Positions 7,917 to 17,610 of a stretch of DNA of 32,376 bases are shown piece after piece. Below the pieces are notes generated by a model. The model did not search any database. It had not been told where the DNA came from and worked only from the letters and a program-made list of their open reading frames with translations. Made by a program: the position numbers and the translations under genes. The number at the start of each line of letters is the position of its first letter. Position 1 is the stretch's first letter. Source of the stretch: Gemmatimonadales bacterium (GTDB taxonomy: Bacteria > Gemmatimonadota > Gemmatimonadetes > Gemmatimonadales > GWC2-71-9); contig JACDBX010000160.1 in NCBI GenBank assembly GCA_013694695.1, positions 1 through 32,376 on the forward strand. The letters are read 5' to 3'.

Positions 7917-8462
7917 TTAAGGATTCGTTGAAGCGGTGACTGGCCGCGCCCCTGGCTTTGGCCGCACCTGATCCCGCCGGAGCCCGGCAGGCCACCCTTG
8001 GGGAAAGCGCGCGAACCGGGCGATCTGGTCCGTCGTGGACCCTCCAATCGGCACGATCGGGTGACGGAACTGGGTGGTGTTGGCAACGCCCGTCGTGATG
8101 AACCATGCGGGCGCAGTGAAGAAGGCGAACAACCCATTCGACGCCGTGCTGAGTGTCCCAAGCAACCCGGCAATGTTCACCGCGCCCGCCCTGGAGTTCC
8201 AGCCGATTACCCGACCACCCGCAACAGCCGCGCGGTGCACCACTTCAACCCCACGTGCGCCCAGAAACAGGACCGAATCATCGGTGACTGCGAGCAGTTC
8301 ACCGCCGGAGACCGACCCGTTCACCGGCTCAAACCATCCCCCATACCCTGACTGTTCCGTTTCTTGCGCCGTGGCCAACCACGTGACCGGGCCCGCCGTG
8401 CTGTGACAGCCGGACAGCGCGGTGATCAGGACCAGCGCGACCCCCCGGTTAGTGCCGGACAT
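7917..8462 (-). CDS. putative lipoprotein of unknown function
   Basis: MSGTNRGVALVLITALSGCHSTAG lipobox; its start overlaps the end of the upstream lipoprotein gene. Confidence 0.55.
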   Translation of the reverse strand: MSGTNRGVALVLITALSGCHSTAGPVTWLATAQETEQSGYGGWFEPVNGSVSGGELLAVTDDSVLFLGARGVEVVHRAAVAGGRVIGWNSRAGAVNIAGLLGTLSTASNGLFAFFTAPAWFITTGVANTTQFRHPIVPIGGSTTDQIARFARFPQGWPAGLRRDQVRPKPGARPVTASTNP

Positions 8463-9984
8463 AGGCCGACCCCCAGAAGATCGCATCCATCTCTGCTTCC
8501 TGCGACTTGTACGCGGGGGCGAGGGCGCGCATCATCGCCGCCGGGTCGAGCAGGAAGCGTGTCGCCTTGCCGTGATCCTCCTCGGCGAGCCACTCCTGGC
8601 GCATCCACTCCAGGTAGTAGCCGCGCGCTTCAAGAAAGAGTTCGAGTGACTTCGGTGGCGCGGGTAACTGATACCGCAGCGTGTATTCGTCGCCGGGCAT
8701 CGAGGTGACCGCGGCGCTTCGGCTCCGAAAGGTGGCGAGCGCGACCATGTTCTTCCGACCGTCGCGCATCACCACGGTCGGCTCCAGTCGTACCGCAGCC
8801 GCTGCGGGAGCGAGGTTCGCCAGCGCGATCCAATCGAGTCGCCAGAGTCCCTGCGTCATCCGCAGGCGGACCCGCGTCGTGCCGTGCTGCACAGGGAGTG
8901 GCACGACCTTGGTGTCGGTCGCCAGCGGTCCGGTCTCCCCGACCATGCCGACCGTGATCCACCCACCCTCTGCGTCGGGCACCTGCACCTCGATCCGACC
9001 GAGGACCTTTCCGATCCCGGCTACCATCGGCGATTCAATGCCGGCGTCGAGGCGCGCGAGGAGCGGCGCGGCCTCCGTGCCGAGATAGGCCAGTCCCTGA
9101 TAGAGCACGAAGGTGGAGAGGAGCGACTGCCGCGTGGCGAGGATGAGTCCCTGCTGTCCCGATCGCGTCGGGAAGCTCAGCTCCACGACTTCGCGTGCCG
9201 CAAGGTCGGTGGAGTCGGTGGTGGAGAGCCGATACTCGCCATCGAAGTTCCGGACAGCTGGGAGACAATCACCTTCGGCGCCGCGGCACATCACCGGAGC
9301 AGTGATCGCGGTGGCGGCGTGGAAGGTCCCGCCGTCGTCCACCACAACGCGACCGTTCTTCGGCCGTGGGACGGCGAGCACGTCCACGTGTCGGACCACG
9401 TGGGTCTCGAACGCTTCGTTCTTCATCTGCACATCGAATGTCCGACTCGTCCCCTGCGCGTGCCAGAGGGCGTCGAGATCCGTCGCCTCGAGCGCCGGGG
9501 CGATGCTGGCCGAGAAGCCTTCCGCCTGAAGGTGCTGGCCGGTGGAGTCGGCGATGTAGAAGGTCGGGCAGGATCCGAAGCAGGCTTTGGGGTTGGTGAG
9601 ACAGAAGCCCGCGACCGCGGCCGTGATCCCCGTCATCACAGTCAGCGCGGTCTTGGCGCCTGACCCGCGGACGACGTTGGTCTCGAAGAGTGCGACGGAG
9701 GCGACACCGATGGAGAGGAGTCCCTGTTGCAGCGTATCGCGATTGACGCCCAGGAGCGCACCGGTTCCCTGGATCCGGTTGGAGGTGGAATCCACGTTCC
9801 ACTGCCCGAGGACATACATCGTTCCGTCGCGCAGGTGCGCCTTGAGGAAAGGCGACTTGTGGTCGAGGGTCGCGACGGCACTGGCCGGGACGAGCGTCCG
9901 GTTGACCTGTTGGAAGTTGCAGGAGCCAAGGAGCGCAAGTGCGAGTGCGAGTGCGATCAGAGCCGTGAGACGGGCATAAGGCAC
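8449..9984 (-). CDS. putative lipoprotein, about 511 aa, unknown function
   Basis: GTG start gives VPYARLTALIALALALALLGSCNFQQ (lipobox). The longer ORF start at 10212 runs through repeat sequence and is rejected. Confidence 0.65.
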   Translation of the reverse strand: MPYARLTALIALALALALLGSCNFQQVNRTLVPASAVATLDHKSPFLKAHLRDGTMYVLGQWNVDSTSNRIQGTGALLGVNRDTLQQGLLSIGVASVALFETNVVRGSGAKTALTVMTGITAAVAGFCLTNPKACFGSCPTFYIADSTGQHLQAEGFSASIAPALEATDLDALWHAQGTSRTFDVQMKNEAFETHVVRHVDVLAVPRPKNGRVVVDDGGTFHAATAITAPVMCRGAEGDCLPAVRNFDGEYRLSTTDSTDLAAREVVELSFPTRSGQQGLILATRQSLLSTFVLYQGLAYLGTEAAPLLARLDAGIESPMVAGIGKVLGRIEVQVPDAEGGWITVGMVGETGPLATDTKVVPLPVQHGTTRVRLRMTQGLWRLDWIALANLAPAAAAVRLEPTVVMRDGRKNMVALATFRSRSAAVTSMPGDEYTLRYQLPAPPKSLELFLEARGYYLEWMRQEWLAEEDHGKATRFLLDPAAMMRALAPAYKSQEAEMDAIFWGSAYVRH

Positions 9985-10087
9985 GGGGCACTCCGGTATG
10001 GAGGGTGAGAGAGGATACGTCGCGGGTTGGGCGGCGTCAATTCGCGGCGCTTCGCGAAGGGGACGTCTCCCCCGATATCCGGCCAAC

Positions 10088-10120
10088 GCGGGCGGGCTCG
10101 CCTTCGGCTCGAATCGCGCC
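10088..10120 (+). repeat. hairpin repeat family half-copy R3
   Basis: gcgggcgggctcgccttcggctcgaatcgcgcc; ends 4 bp from the hipA3 stop. Confidence 0.75.
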
Positions 10121-10123
10121 AGC

Positions 10124-11458
10124 CTAAACAAAGTGCCTGAATGAGCTCCTGATCGTCTCGATCTCCGCCTTTCCCAGCCCCGCGTTCTCAGCTTCTTGCG
10201 GCCAGAACGCAATAGCCTCTTCTACGTCCCGCAGGACTTCGCGCCCGTCTGCGGGGAGGTTGAACTTCGCCCCAACGGCGAGGAGATCCTCCCGCGTGAA
10301 GCCGTCATCCTTTCCATTCACCCGCATCTGATGCGTGGCTGCCCACCGTCCGCCGACCGCGTGGATGAGGTCATATGCCGGCGCGAGAGACCACTTGCCG
10401 GACGAATCCATTAGGAAAGCAAAGTTCTTGACGTGATCGTCCTGATTCCGGGCAGCGAGATTGAACACCATCCGACGGTACGCCTCCACCAGTGCCGGTG
10501 CGCCAAGCTCCATCTGCTGGATCGTGCGGAAATATTGCTCGTAAGTGACCACCTGCCGGATGTTGTAATCAGCGTGGAGCAGGCCACCCAGGCTGTGCAT
10601 GTGGAGCCGTTCGCTCCCAACTCGATCGAATCGCTTCGTCATGAAATGCGCGTAGTCGCGTTCACGAAGCAGGTGCGTATCGGCCATCGTGATCTTCGCG
10701 CGGCGCGCCAGCTTCGAGTAGGCGTATTCGATCCGCCCAAATGGACCGGGCCGGAAATCTTTCGCCAGTTCGTGGCCACCAATGGCAGGGGTCACGCCGT
10801 CAAACTTGACGAGCCACGCCTCCTCTCCCTGTTCGGGAACCGCGAAGCCCGACCGTACCCGGTCTCGGGTGGGGTCCCAGAGTATCAGACCCTTCGCGCG
10901 CGCTCCACCGGCCGTCGCCCCGACCTGCATGATTTCGGGAATCGCAACGGTGGTGTCGCCCTCGATGACACGGCGCGCTTGATCCACCAGACTGGCGATC
11001 TCAAGCGCCTCCTCAGTGAGCTCAGGCGTTCGCATCCGGGTCGGCGGATGAAACTCCAATGCCCCCATGCCGCGCCGACCGACGTAAAGCAATCGCTGCA
11101 CCGGACTCAGCGATGCATTCGGTCGGCCCTGTTGTTCGAAGTACCGTGCGATGATGGCGTTTCCGAACGCATCTGGAAGACTGTCGGCCAACACACCAGG
11201 CAGGCCCATGAATGACTCCGACCTGGCCAATTCGTCGAATGTCTGCGGACCTTTCCGCGACAGTGGGAGATTGATCGGTGAAATCTCAAGCCCTGACGTT
11301 CGGAACGGGTTGGCATACTCGAAGACAACCCGTCCCGTCTGAGGCTCCTCCGCAATCGCACCGACTTCGTGCCCCCACAGGTGTACGGTTGCGACCGCCC
11401 CACGATCGGGCGAACGCCGCCTAACCGTGTTTGCTGATCTGGGACCCGGCGTTGTCAT
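10124..11458 (-). CDS. HipA-like kinase toxin (module 3)
   Basis: TAGGARAKGLILWDP, MTKRFDR, AARNQDDHVKNFAFLMD, SLAPAYDLIHA; ATGA overlap with its antitoxin. Confidence 0.92.
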   Translation of the reverse strand: MTTPGPRSANTVRRRSPDRGAVATVHLWGHEVGAIAEEPQTGRVVFEYANPFRTSGLEISPINLPLSRKGPQTFDELARSESFMGLPGVLADSLPDAFGNAIIARYFEQQGRPNASLSPVQRLLYVGRRGMGALEFHPPTRMRTPELTEEALEIASLVDQARRVIEGDTTVAIPEIMQVGATAGGARAKGLILWDPTRDRVRSGFAVPEQGEEAWLVKFDGVTPAIGGHELAKDFRPGPFGRIEYAYSKLARRAKITMADTHLLRERDYAHFMTKRFDRVGSERLHMHSLGGLLHADYNIRQVVTYEQYFRTIQQMELGAPALVEAYRRMVFNLAARNQDDHVKNFAFLMDSSGKWSLAPAYDLIHAVGGRWAATHQMRVNGKDDGFTREDLLAVGAKFNLPADGREVLRDVEEAIAFWPQEAENAGLGKAEIETIRSSFRHFV

Positions 11459-11832
11459 GTCGCATCGCCTGCCCGCGGCCGGTTGGTGCTATCAGACCCA
11501 GCCCCTCCCTCCCCCGCGGTATGCGGGCCGGAACCGCTCGCCCGTTGGCGAACGCGCCCACCGAGGCGCGCCATCTGGATCGGAGAAATCGTCGGGACAG
11601 GCAGAAATGCGTCCAGCGCCTCCAAGCGCCCCAGCGCCCTGAGCAACTGGACTACCGTCATCAGCGATGGGCGGCTCTCTCCGGCCTCGGCCCTTCGAGC
11701 CGTGCGGTAGCTGACACCGGCTGAGCGCGCGAGCTCCTCGAGGGTACGATTCTGTTGAAGTCGGTAGCGCTCCAGACGCGCCCCGACTTCCTGAACCACC
11801 TCACTATCGGTCATACCGTTTACGATTTGCAT
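11455..11832 (-). CDS. HipB-like XRE antitoxin (module 3)
   Basis: MQIVNGMTDSEVVQEVGARLERYRLQQNRTLEELARSAGVSYRTARRAEAGESRPSLMTVVQLLRALGRLEAL, a helix-turn-helix. The ORF is open from 11871; the start is uncertain. Confidence 0.82.
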   Translation of the reverse strand: MQIVNGMTDSEVVQEVGARLERYRLQQNRTLEELARSAGVSYRTARRAEAGESRPSLMTVVQLLRALGRLEALDAFLPVPTISPIQMARLGGRVRQRASGSGPHTAGEGGAGSDSTNRPRAGDAT

Positions 11833-11891
11833 GGACGTTGCCTCGTCACAATAGGCCTTGAATGGCCACAACTACCATAATACCAGTATAG

Positions 11892-11967
11892 TGGTCCGGT
11901 TATGGACTATAAGGTATCGCAACATAGGCATTCTGACAACGCCGAATAATAGTCCGAATATGGACCA
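11892..11967. promoter_or_regulatory. two 18-bp palindromic operators for module 3
   Basis: TGGTCCggttatGGACTA (11892-11909) and TAGTCCgaatatGGACCA (11950-11967); the two are near reverse complements of each other. Confidence 0.75.
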
Positions 11968-12256
11968 TCACATGCATTCGATGCGCCTCGTCGGTCATAT
12001 ATGGCCTATTATGTTGGCTTCACATCTTCGTGAGTCCGCTCGCTTCTTGGGTCAGACGAGATCCGCCTGTTCATCGATGAAGCGGCCAAGGCGGGGCTGG
12101 GATTGAGGGGGCGCAATCGCACCGGTGGCATGTCGTAGCCTGCGGCATGTGGGGTCACGGCGGACAGGAAAACCGAAACCGCCCCGCAGGCGTTGTGTTG
12201 GCATGAACCCCTACACGCACCCCGGCTCAACCTCCCGCAGGCGAAAGGACCACATC

Positions 12257-12820
12257 ATGAACGGATCCATCCGGCACGCGGCGAAGGCGGCCGCCGTGCT
12301 CCTCTCGATGGCCTGTGCGGCCACGCCGCCGGCGCCGGCCCAGGGCAACCCCGCTCGTCCCGCCACCATGGGGTCATTCGTCAAGCCGAGTGATGCAACG
12401 CTGAAGAAGATGCTCACGCCGATCCAGTACGCGGTGACGCAGCACGACGCCACCGAGCGGCCGTTCCACAACGAGTTCTGGGACAACCACGCCGCCGGCA
12501 TCTATGTCGACGTGGTGTCGGGCGAGGCGCTGTTCAGCTCCGTTGACAAGTACGAGTCGCACACCGGCTGGCCGTCGTTCACGCGGCCGCTCGAGCCCGG
12601 CAACCTGCGCACCGCCAACGACAAGGCCTTGGGGATGGACCGCACCGAGGTCCGCTCGCTGGCAGCAAACTCACACCTGGGCCACATCTTCGACGACGGG
12701 CCCCGACCCACCGGCCTGCGCTACTGCATCAACTCGGCGGCACTCCGATTCATTCCGGTCGCGAAGCTCCAGGCCGAGGGGTACGGCAAGTACCTGCCGC
12801 TGTTCAAGAAGGGGGCGTAG
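12257..12820 (+). CDS. msrB: exported peptide-methionine (R)-S-oxide reductase
   Basis: [59 protein letters not shown] (catalytic Cys); signal/lipobox [22 protein letters not shown]. Confidence 0.93.
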   Translation: MNGSIRHAAKAAAVLLSMACAATPPAPAQGNPARPATMGSFVKPSDATLKKMLTPIQYAVTQHDATERPFHNEFWDNHAAGIYVDVVSGEALFSSVDKYESHTGWPSFTRPLEPGNLRTANDKALGMDRTEVRSLAANSHLGHIFDDGPRPTGLRYCINSAALRFIPVAKLQAEGYGKYLPLFKKGA

Positions 12821-12902
12821 CGCGCCTCAGCGGAGCGCCAGGCCCATAAGCCACGCGATAGGTAACGCGCCGCGGAGCCCTTGCTCCGATGTCCGATCTG
12901 GG

Positions 12903-14006
12903 TCAATGGGGAGCCAGAAAGTATCCAACTCCTCGTCCACCGGCCTCGTTGCGTGCGAGTATCCGCCGTGCGACCAGATCGGTGATGTCACGCAGCGCCG
13001 TGTCCGGCGAAGTCGACGTCATCCGTGCCCACTTGGACGAGGTCATTTTTCCTTCAAATCCACTCAACATCCGGTCGATGACCTTGCGTTGCCGGTCATT
13101 GAGCGGCTGGTCTCGAAGCGCCTCCCAATACCGTGCTTTGCGCAACACACCTTCCAGCGTTGTATCCGCCCCCGCGATCGCCCGATCCAGGCAATTCAGG
13201 AACCACTCCAGCCAATCCGTAACATCCAACTGCCCTCGCTGCGTTGCCTCCAGCACATCGTAGTAGTTTTTCCGCTCCAGGCGAATCTGCGCAGACATGC
13301 TATAGAAGCGTTGTGTACTTTCCTCCGACCGAGCCAGCGCCATGTCCGCAATGGCACGCGCAATCCTCCCGTTGCCATCATCAAATGGATGGATCGTGAC
13401 AAACCACAGATGTGCGAGCGCAGCTTTGATAACTGGGTCGATTTCTGCCTTGTCGGCGAACCATCGAAGGAACGCTTTCATCTCGACGGTCAAGCGCTCG
13501 GCCGCGGGTGCTTCATAGTGAACACGCTCCTTTCCCATTGGGCCTGAGACCACCTGCATCGGCCCTGAAGCGTCGTCGCGCCAGGCACCGACGATGAGCT
13601 TGTTGATGCCGCTTCGCCCGGTTGGAAAGAGTGCAGCGTGCCATCCGGACAGCCTTTCTTCGGTGAGGGGCGTGTCGTACCTCTGTGTGGCATCAAGCAT
13701 CATTTCCACGACGCCGTCAACGTGACGATCCTTGGGGGCTAGCGCACCGATATCCATTCCAAGCCTGCGTGCAATCGAAGAGCGTACCTGCTCCTGGTCC
13801 AGCTTTTCACCCTCGATCTCGCTGGACTTGAGAACATCCTGTGTCAGGGTGAGGAGCACCGCCTCAGCGCGCATCGGGAAGCCCAAGGCTTCCATGCGTC
13901 CAACGAGGCGCCCTTGCCGATGACGCACTTCAGCCAGGCGCTGAGCGAGCGCACCCTCATCCCATCGAAAGTTTGGCCAGGTCGTCAGTTCGTGAATGTA
14001 GGTCAT
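12903..14006 (-). CDS. Fic family protein (DUF4172-type N-terminus, likely AMP transferase)
   Basis: HPFDDGNGRIAR Fic motif; SSEIEG N-terminal inhibitory-like motif; C-terminal winged-helix-like region; AGGAGG upstream of the ATG. Confidence 0.92.
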   Translation of the reverse strand: MTYIHELTTWPNFRWDEGALAQRLAEVRHRQGRLVGRMEALGFPMRAEAVLLTLTQDVLKSSEIEGEKLDQEQVRSSIARRLGMDIGALAPKDRHVDGVVEMMLDATQRYDTPLTEERLSGWHAALFPTGRSGINKLIVGAWRDDASGPMQVVSGPMGKERVHYEAPAAERLTVEMKAFLRWFADKAEIDPVIKAALAHLWFVTIHPFDDGNGRIARAIADMALARSEESTQRFYSMSAQIRLERKNYYDVLEATQRGQLDVTDWLEWFLNCLDRAIAGADTTLEGVLRKARYWEALRDQPLNDRQRKVIDRMLSGFEGKMTSSKWARMTSTSPDTALRDITDLVARRILARNEAGGRGVGYFLAPH

Positions 14007-14064
14007 CTTTCTCCGCACCTCCTGCGGACATTATGGCCTATAATCCCCGCAAAGGCAATAGCTA

Positions 14065-14085
14065 TCACCGCATGTTTTGCGGTGA
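14065..14085. promoter_or_regulatory. inverted repeat upstream of fic
   Basis: TCACCGCA-TGTTT-TGCGGTGA, perfect 8-bp arms. Confidence 0.5.
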
Positions 14086-14120
14086 TTAGGCCAGGTAATC
14101 GCCGCATGATAAGCGTCGGC

Positions 14121-14164
14121 GTGGAGCCCACCCGCTTCGCGGGCGGGCTCGCCTCCGGCTCGAT
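14121..14164 (+). repeat. hairpin repeat family copy R4
   Basis: gtgGAGCCCACCCGCttcGCGGGCGGGCTCgcctccggctcgatc; 12-bp stem with one mismatch. Confidence 0.85.
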
Positions 14165-14769
14165 CACGACGGACCGACAAACCGCCACCATTGCAACCAC
14201 CGCTCCGCACCGACGTGACGAAACGGGGCGATCAGTTGCGGCGAGGGCCTGGCAGCGGACGAAGCGGCTAGGGGGGCGCCGGTTCCCCGCGCCACCGTAG
14301 ATTGGGTCTACCCTGGAGGATCCAATGTCGACTCATCCTGCCCGATCCTGCGAGTCCCGCGTGGCGGCATTGCTCGCCATCATTCAGCTGGCCGCGGCTC
14401 CGCTCGCGGCACAGGCGGGACAGATGGGGCCGGTCGGCGGCCGCTACGCGAGGCAGGCCATCATGCGCTGATCGGCAGCCGCGACCGGATGGGAGAGGCC
14501 GCCATTCTCCTTGTCGCCAGGCCGGGGCAGTCGCCAATTCGGTTGGTCGGCGCCGCCTGGGCGCCCACCGGGGCGGTTAGCAAATCGGGATCCGGCGGGA
14601 GGGTTTACCGGCGCGGCGGGACCTTGCATTTGGTCTCGGTCTTGCTAGCTCGTGGGCGGGCGGCATACTCGCCGGGCGGACCACCGGTTGGGCCGGCTGT
14701 GCCCTACTCTCCCTCCAGACGTGGGTTGCCGGTGCCGATCTCTACAACTCGCCAGCATTGCAACCATCC

Positions 14770-16776
14770 ATGAACTACCGTCCGGAACTCGATGGCCTGC
14801 GGGCAATCGCGGTCATCCCGGTCATGTTGTTCCACGCCGGCATGTGGCCCGGCGGGTTCGTCGGCGTAGACGTGTTTTTCGTGATCAGCGGCTACCTGAT
14901 TACCGGCATCCTGGTGTCGCAGGACGCGGAGGGAGGCATACGACTCTCACAGTTCTACGAGCGACGCGCCAGGCGAATCCTCCCGGCGCTCTTCGTCGTC
15001 TCGCTGGCTTGCCTGCCTCTCGCTTGGTGGTTGCTGCTTCCCGGAGAGTTCGTCGAGTGGAGCCGCAGTCTCGTGAGCGTGGCGACATTCAGCTCCAATA
15101 TCCATTTCTGGCAACAAACCGGGTACTTCTCGACTGCAGCGGAGCTGAAGCCTTTGCTCCACACCTGGAGCTTAGCCATCGAAGAGCAGTTCTACTTGTT
15201 CTACCCGGTATGCCTCATGCTCGTATGGCGTTTCGGCCGACGGTATCTCTCACTCCTCCTGTGGGTGGGAATGGTGCTCAGTCTGGGCCTCTCCATCGCG
15301 CTGGTGGGCAGCAGGCCGAGCGCAGCGTTCTTTCTGCTTCCCACTCGCGCCTGGGAGCTGCTGGTCGGCGCGCTCATCGCACACCGGGAACTCACAGGCC
15401 ACAGCCACGGAGAAAATCGCCGTCCCTGCGCGGGAAATCGCGCGGGCGCCATCGGATTCGCCGGCTTGGCATTGATTGTCTTCGCCATGATGTGGTTCGA
15501 CGAACGCACCCAGTTTCCGGGAGTTTCGGCGACAATCCCCGTGCTTGGCACGGCCCTGGTGATCGTCGGCGCGGCACCGACCAACCATGCAGGTCGGTTT
15601 CTCTCGGTCAGGCCACTCGTCGGGATGGGATTGATCAGTTACGGGGCGTACCTCTGGCACCAGCCGCTTCTGGCATTCGCGAGAATCTGGAGCATCGTTG
15701 AGCCGGCCACATGGCTGCTGCTCTCCCTGCTGGCCCTCAGCACCCTACTCGCGTATCTCAGCTGGAAGTTGATCGAGGTACCCGTACGTCATGGCGCGTG
15801 GAGCAGTCGCCGGCTTGTCTATGCAGGCGCCGGGATCGGGTCGGTCACCCTGATCGCCATCGGCGCGGTGGGGTCACTGATGGACGGCTTTCCGGCTCGG
15901 TTCGAACTGCCCGCGAGCGTCGTTGCCTCATTCGATTCGTCCAGTCCGGCGGACGTCTGCTTCGGGAAGCCGTTCTGGGAGCCGGACGCGAAGTGGACCT
16001 GTGCCTTGGGCGATGTCAACCTGAAACCTTCCGTGCTCGTCGTGGGGGATTCCCATGCGCGGGCGCTCTTCCCGGCGTTTGACGTTGCGCTGCGTCAGGT
16101 AGGCGTCGGTGGAACGTTCGCGGCCGCATCGGCGTGTCCACCGCTCCTGGACGTCACCGTTTTCCAGAATCGCTTTCCCTGGGAGGGGGACTGCCGCGAC
16201 AGGAATCGCGCGGTTTGGGAGCACGCCCGGGGCGCTCAGATTCGTCTGGTGTTTCTCGTGGCACGGTGGCCACTCTACAGCGACCCTGGATACGATGGTG
16301 ACCTCCTGACGCCGGTTGGTCGTCAGCCGTATTCCCCGCGTTCACTGCTGGAGTCCCGGGCGACCATTGCGCAATCCTTGGTGAGCACCGCGGAGTCGTA
16401 CCGTCAGAGTGGTGCCCAGGTCGTGATCGTCGGGGATGTCCCGCAACAGCCCGTTGATGTACGCAGGGCGTACTATCGGGCCTTCCGAGTCACCGGACGC
16501 ACGGTTGACATCGCCCTGCGACAGTCCTCGATTCCTACGAGCCAGCATCTGCAGCTGCAATCGTTCATGACGAACGCCGTTGAATCCGCGAGGACCGCGC
16601 AAGGACTCTCGCTGCTTTCGCTCGACCCGGTGCTGTGCGATGCAGACGTCTGCGCTATGGGCACTTCGGAGGGCGCGTACTACTTTGACGACAATCACCT
16701 GACCCGAGTGGGCGCGATCCGTATCGTGCCGGCCATCGTTCGCATGCTGCAGGAGCATCTAGTGGTCGCTCGCTGA
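14770..16776 (+). CDS. OafA/YrhL-like acyltransferase 3 with C-terminal SGNH domain
   Basis: MNYRPELDGLRAIAVIPVMLFHAG...GGFVGVDVFFVISGYLIT; C-terminal VLVVGDSHARALFP and DDNHLTRVGA. Confidence 0.95.
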   Translation: MNYRPELDGLRAIAVIPVMLFHAGMWPGGFVGVDVFFVISGYLITGILVSQDAEGGIRLSQFYERRARRILPALFVVSLACLPLAWWLLLPGEFVEWSRSLVSVATFSSNIHFWQQTGYFSTAAELKPLLHTWSLAIEEQFYLFYPVCLMLVWRFGRRYLSLLLWVGMVLSLGLSIALVGSRPSAAFFLLPTRAWELLVGALIAHRELTGHSHGENRRPCAGNRAGAIGFAGLALIVFAMMWFDERTQFPGVSATIPVLGTALVIVGAAPTNHAGRFLSVRPLVGMGLISYGAYLWHQPLLAFARIWSIVEPATWLLLSLLALSTLLAYLSWKLIEVPVRHGAWSSRRLVYAGAGIGSVTLIAIGAVGSLMDGFPARFELPASVVASFDSSSPADVCFGKPFWEPDAKWTCALGDVNLKPSVLVVGDSHARALFPAFDVALRQVGVGGTFAAASACPPLLDVTVFQNRFPWEGDCRDRNRAVWEHARGAQIRLVFLVARWPLYSDPGYDGDLLTPVGRQPYSPRSLLESRATIAQSLVSTAESYRQSGAQVVIVGDVPQQPVDVRRAYYRAFRVTGRTVDIALRQSSIPTSQHLQLQSFMTNAVESARTAQGLSLLSLDPVLCDADVCAMGTSEGAYYFDDNHLTRVGAIRIVPAIVRMLQEHLVVAR

Positions 16777-16963
16777 GCGCCTGGGATCGCCCGATCGGTC
16801 GACTTGCCGTCCGGTAAAAATCAGCGCAATGAGAGAAGGAGAGCCGTCATGCCGAAAAGGCACGTTCCCCTGTTTCCCGCGCCTGCCAAACTGCATACCT
16901 CCACCTCGAGCAATTACATTTTCAGGATTCGCCCCTCGTCCGAAACCCTATGAAGGAGACTCG

Positions 16964-17548
16964 ATGCCCGTTCGTCCATCAGCCACCATCATCGCCGCCC
17001 TTGCCATCGCAATCCTGCCCACCGTGGCATCGGCCCAGGCCGCGCCGCGATTCGTACCCAGCGGCCGCGGGACCAGCGAGATCACCGTGGCGATGCCCGA
17101 GGGCACGCCCGATTCGGTGACGCCCCCCAAGATCCGTGTCGATCATGGACAGCCCCACCTTCGCGGCCGCACGCTGCACACCGACAGCCTGGTTCCATTC
17201 GACAAGGTCTGGCGCACCGGCGCCAATGCAACCACGACGCTCACCACCGATCTCGCTCTCATGATCGGCGGCGTGAAGCTTCCGGCTGGTCGTTACGCGT
17301 TGCTCACGATTCCATCAGCTGGCACCTGGAAGCTCATCATCCAGAAGGACGCCGGAGAGATGGCGGGCGCGTACGACGCGGCGGCCGACCTCGCACGCGT
17401 TGACCTGGTGCGGCGCGAGCTGGCGACGCCGGTGGAGAGCCTTTCCATGTGGCTGATTCCGTCCACCAAGCCGGGGGTGCTCGGCGGGGAGCTGCGCCTG
17501 GTGTGGGGGAACACCGAACTCTCGACCCCGTTCACCGCCGTGCGCTGA
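16964..17548 (+). CDS. exported DUF2911 family protein
   Basis: Signal peptide; LVPFDKVWRTGANATTTLTTD...GGVKLPAGRYALLTIP. Confidence 0.85.
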   Translation: MPVRPSATIIAALAIAILPTVASAQAAPRFVPSGRGTSEITVAMPEGTPDSVTPPKIRVDHGQPHLRGRTLHTDSLVPFDKVWRTGANATTTLTTDLALMIGGVKLPAGRYALLTIPSAGTWKLIIQKDAGEMAGAYDAAADLARVDLVRRELATPVESLSMWLIPSTKPGVLGGELRLVWGNTELSTPFTAVR

Positions 17549-17610
17549 GGGTTGGTGCGGCACGACCTGGTTCCCGGATCCCCGAACGCGTGCAATCCAT
17601 GCCTGATCGA

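Noticed and set aside
8884-9663. 259-aa plus-strand ORF
   Set aside because: Antisense to the lipoprotein gene; low-complexity composition typical of shadow ORFs.
9985-10212. N-terminal extension of the lipoprotein ORF (8449-10212)
   Set aside because: Runs through repeat R3; the GTG start at 9984 gives a clean lipoprotein signal.
14326-14472. Short signal-peptide-like ORF (MSTHPARSCESRVAALLAIIQLAAAPLAAQAGQ...)
   Set aside because: About 47 aa with no recognisable domain; possibly a truncated exported gene, too weak to call.
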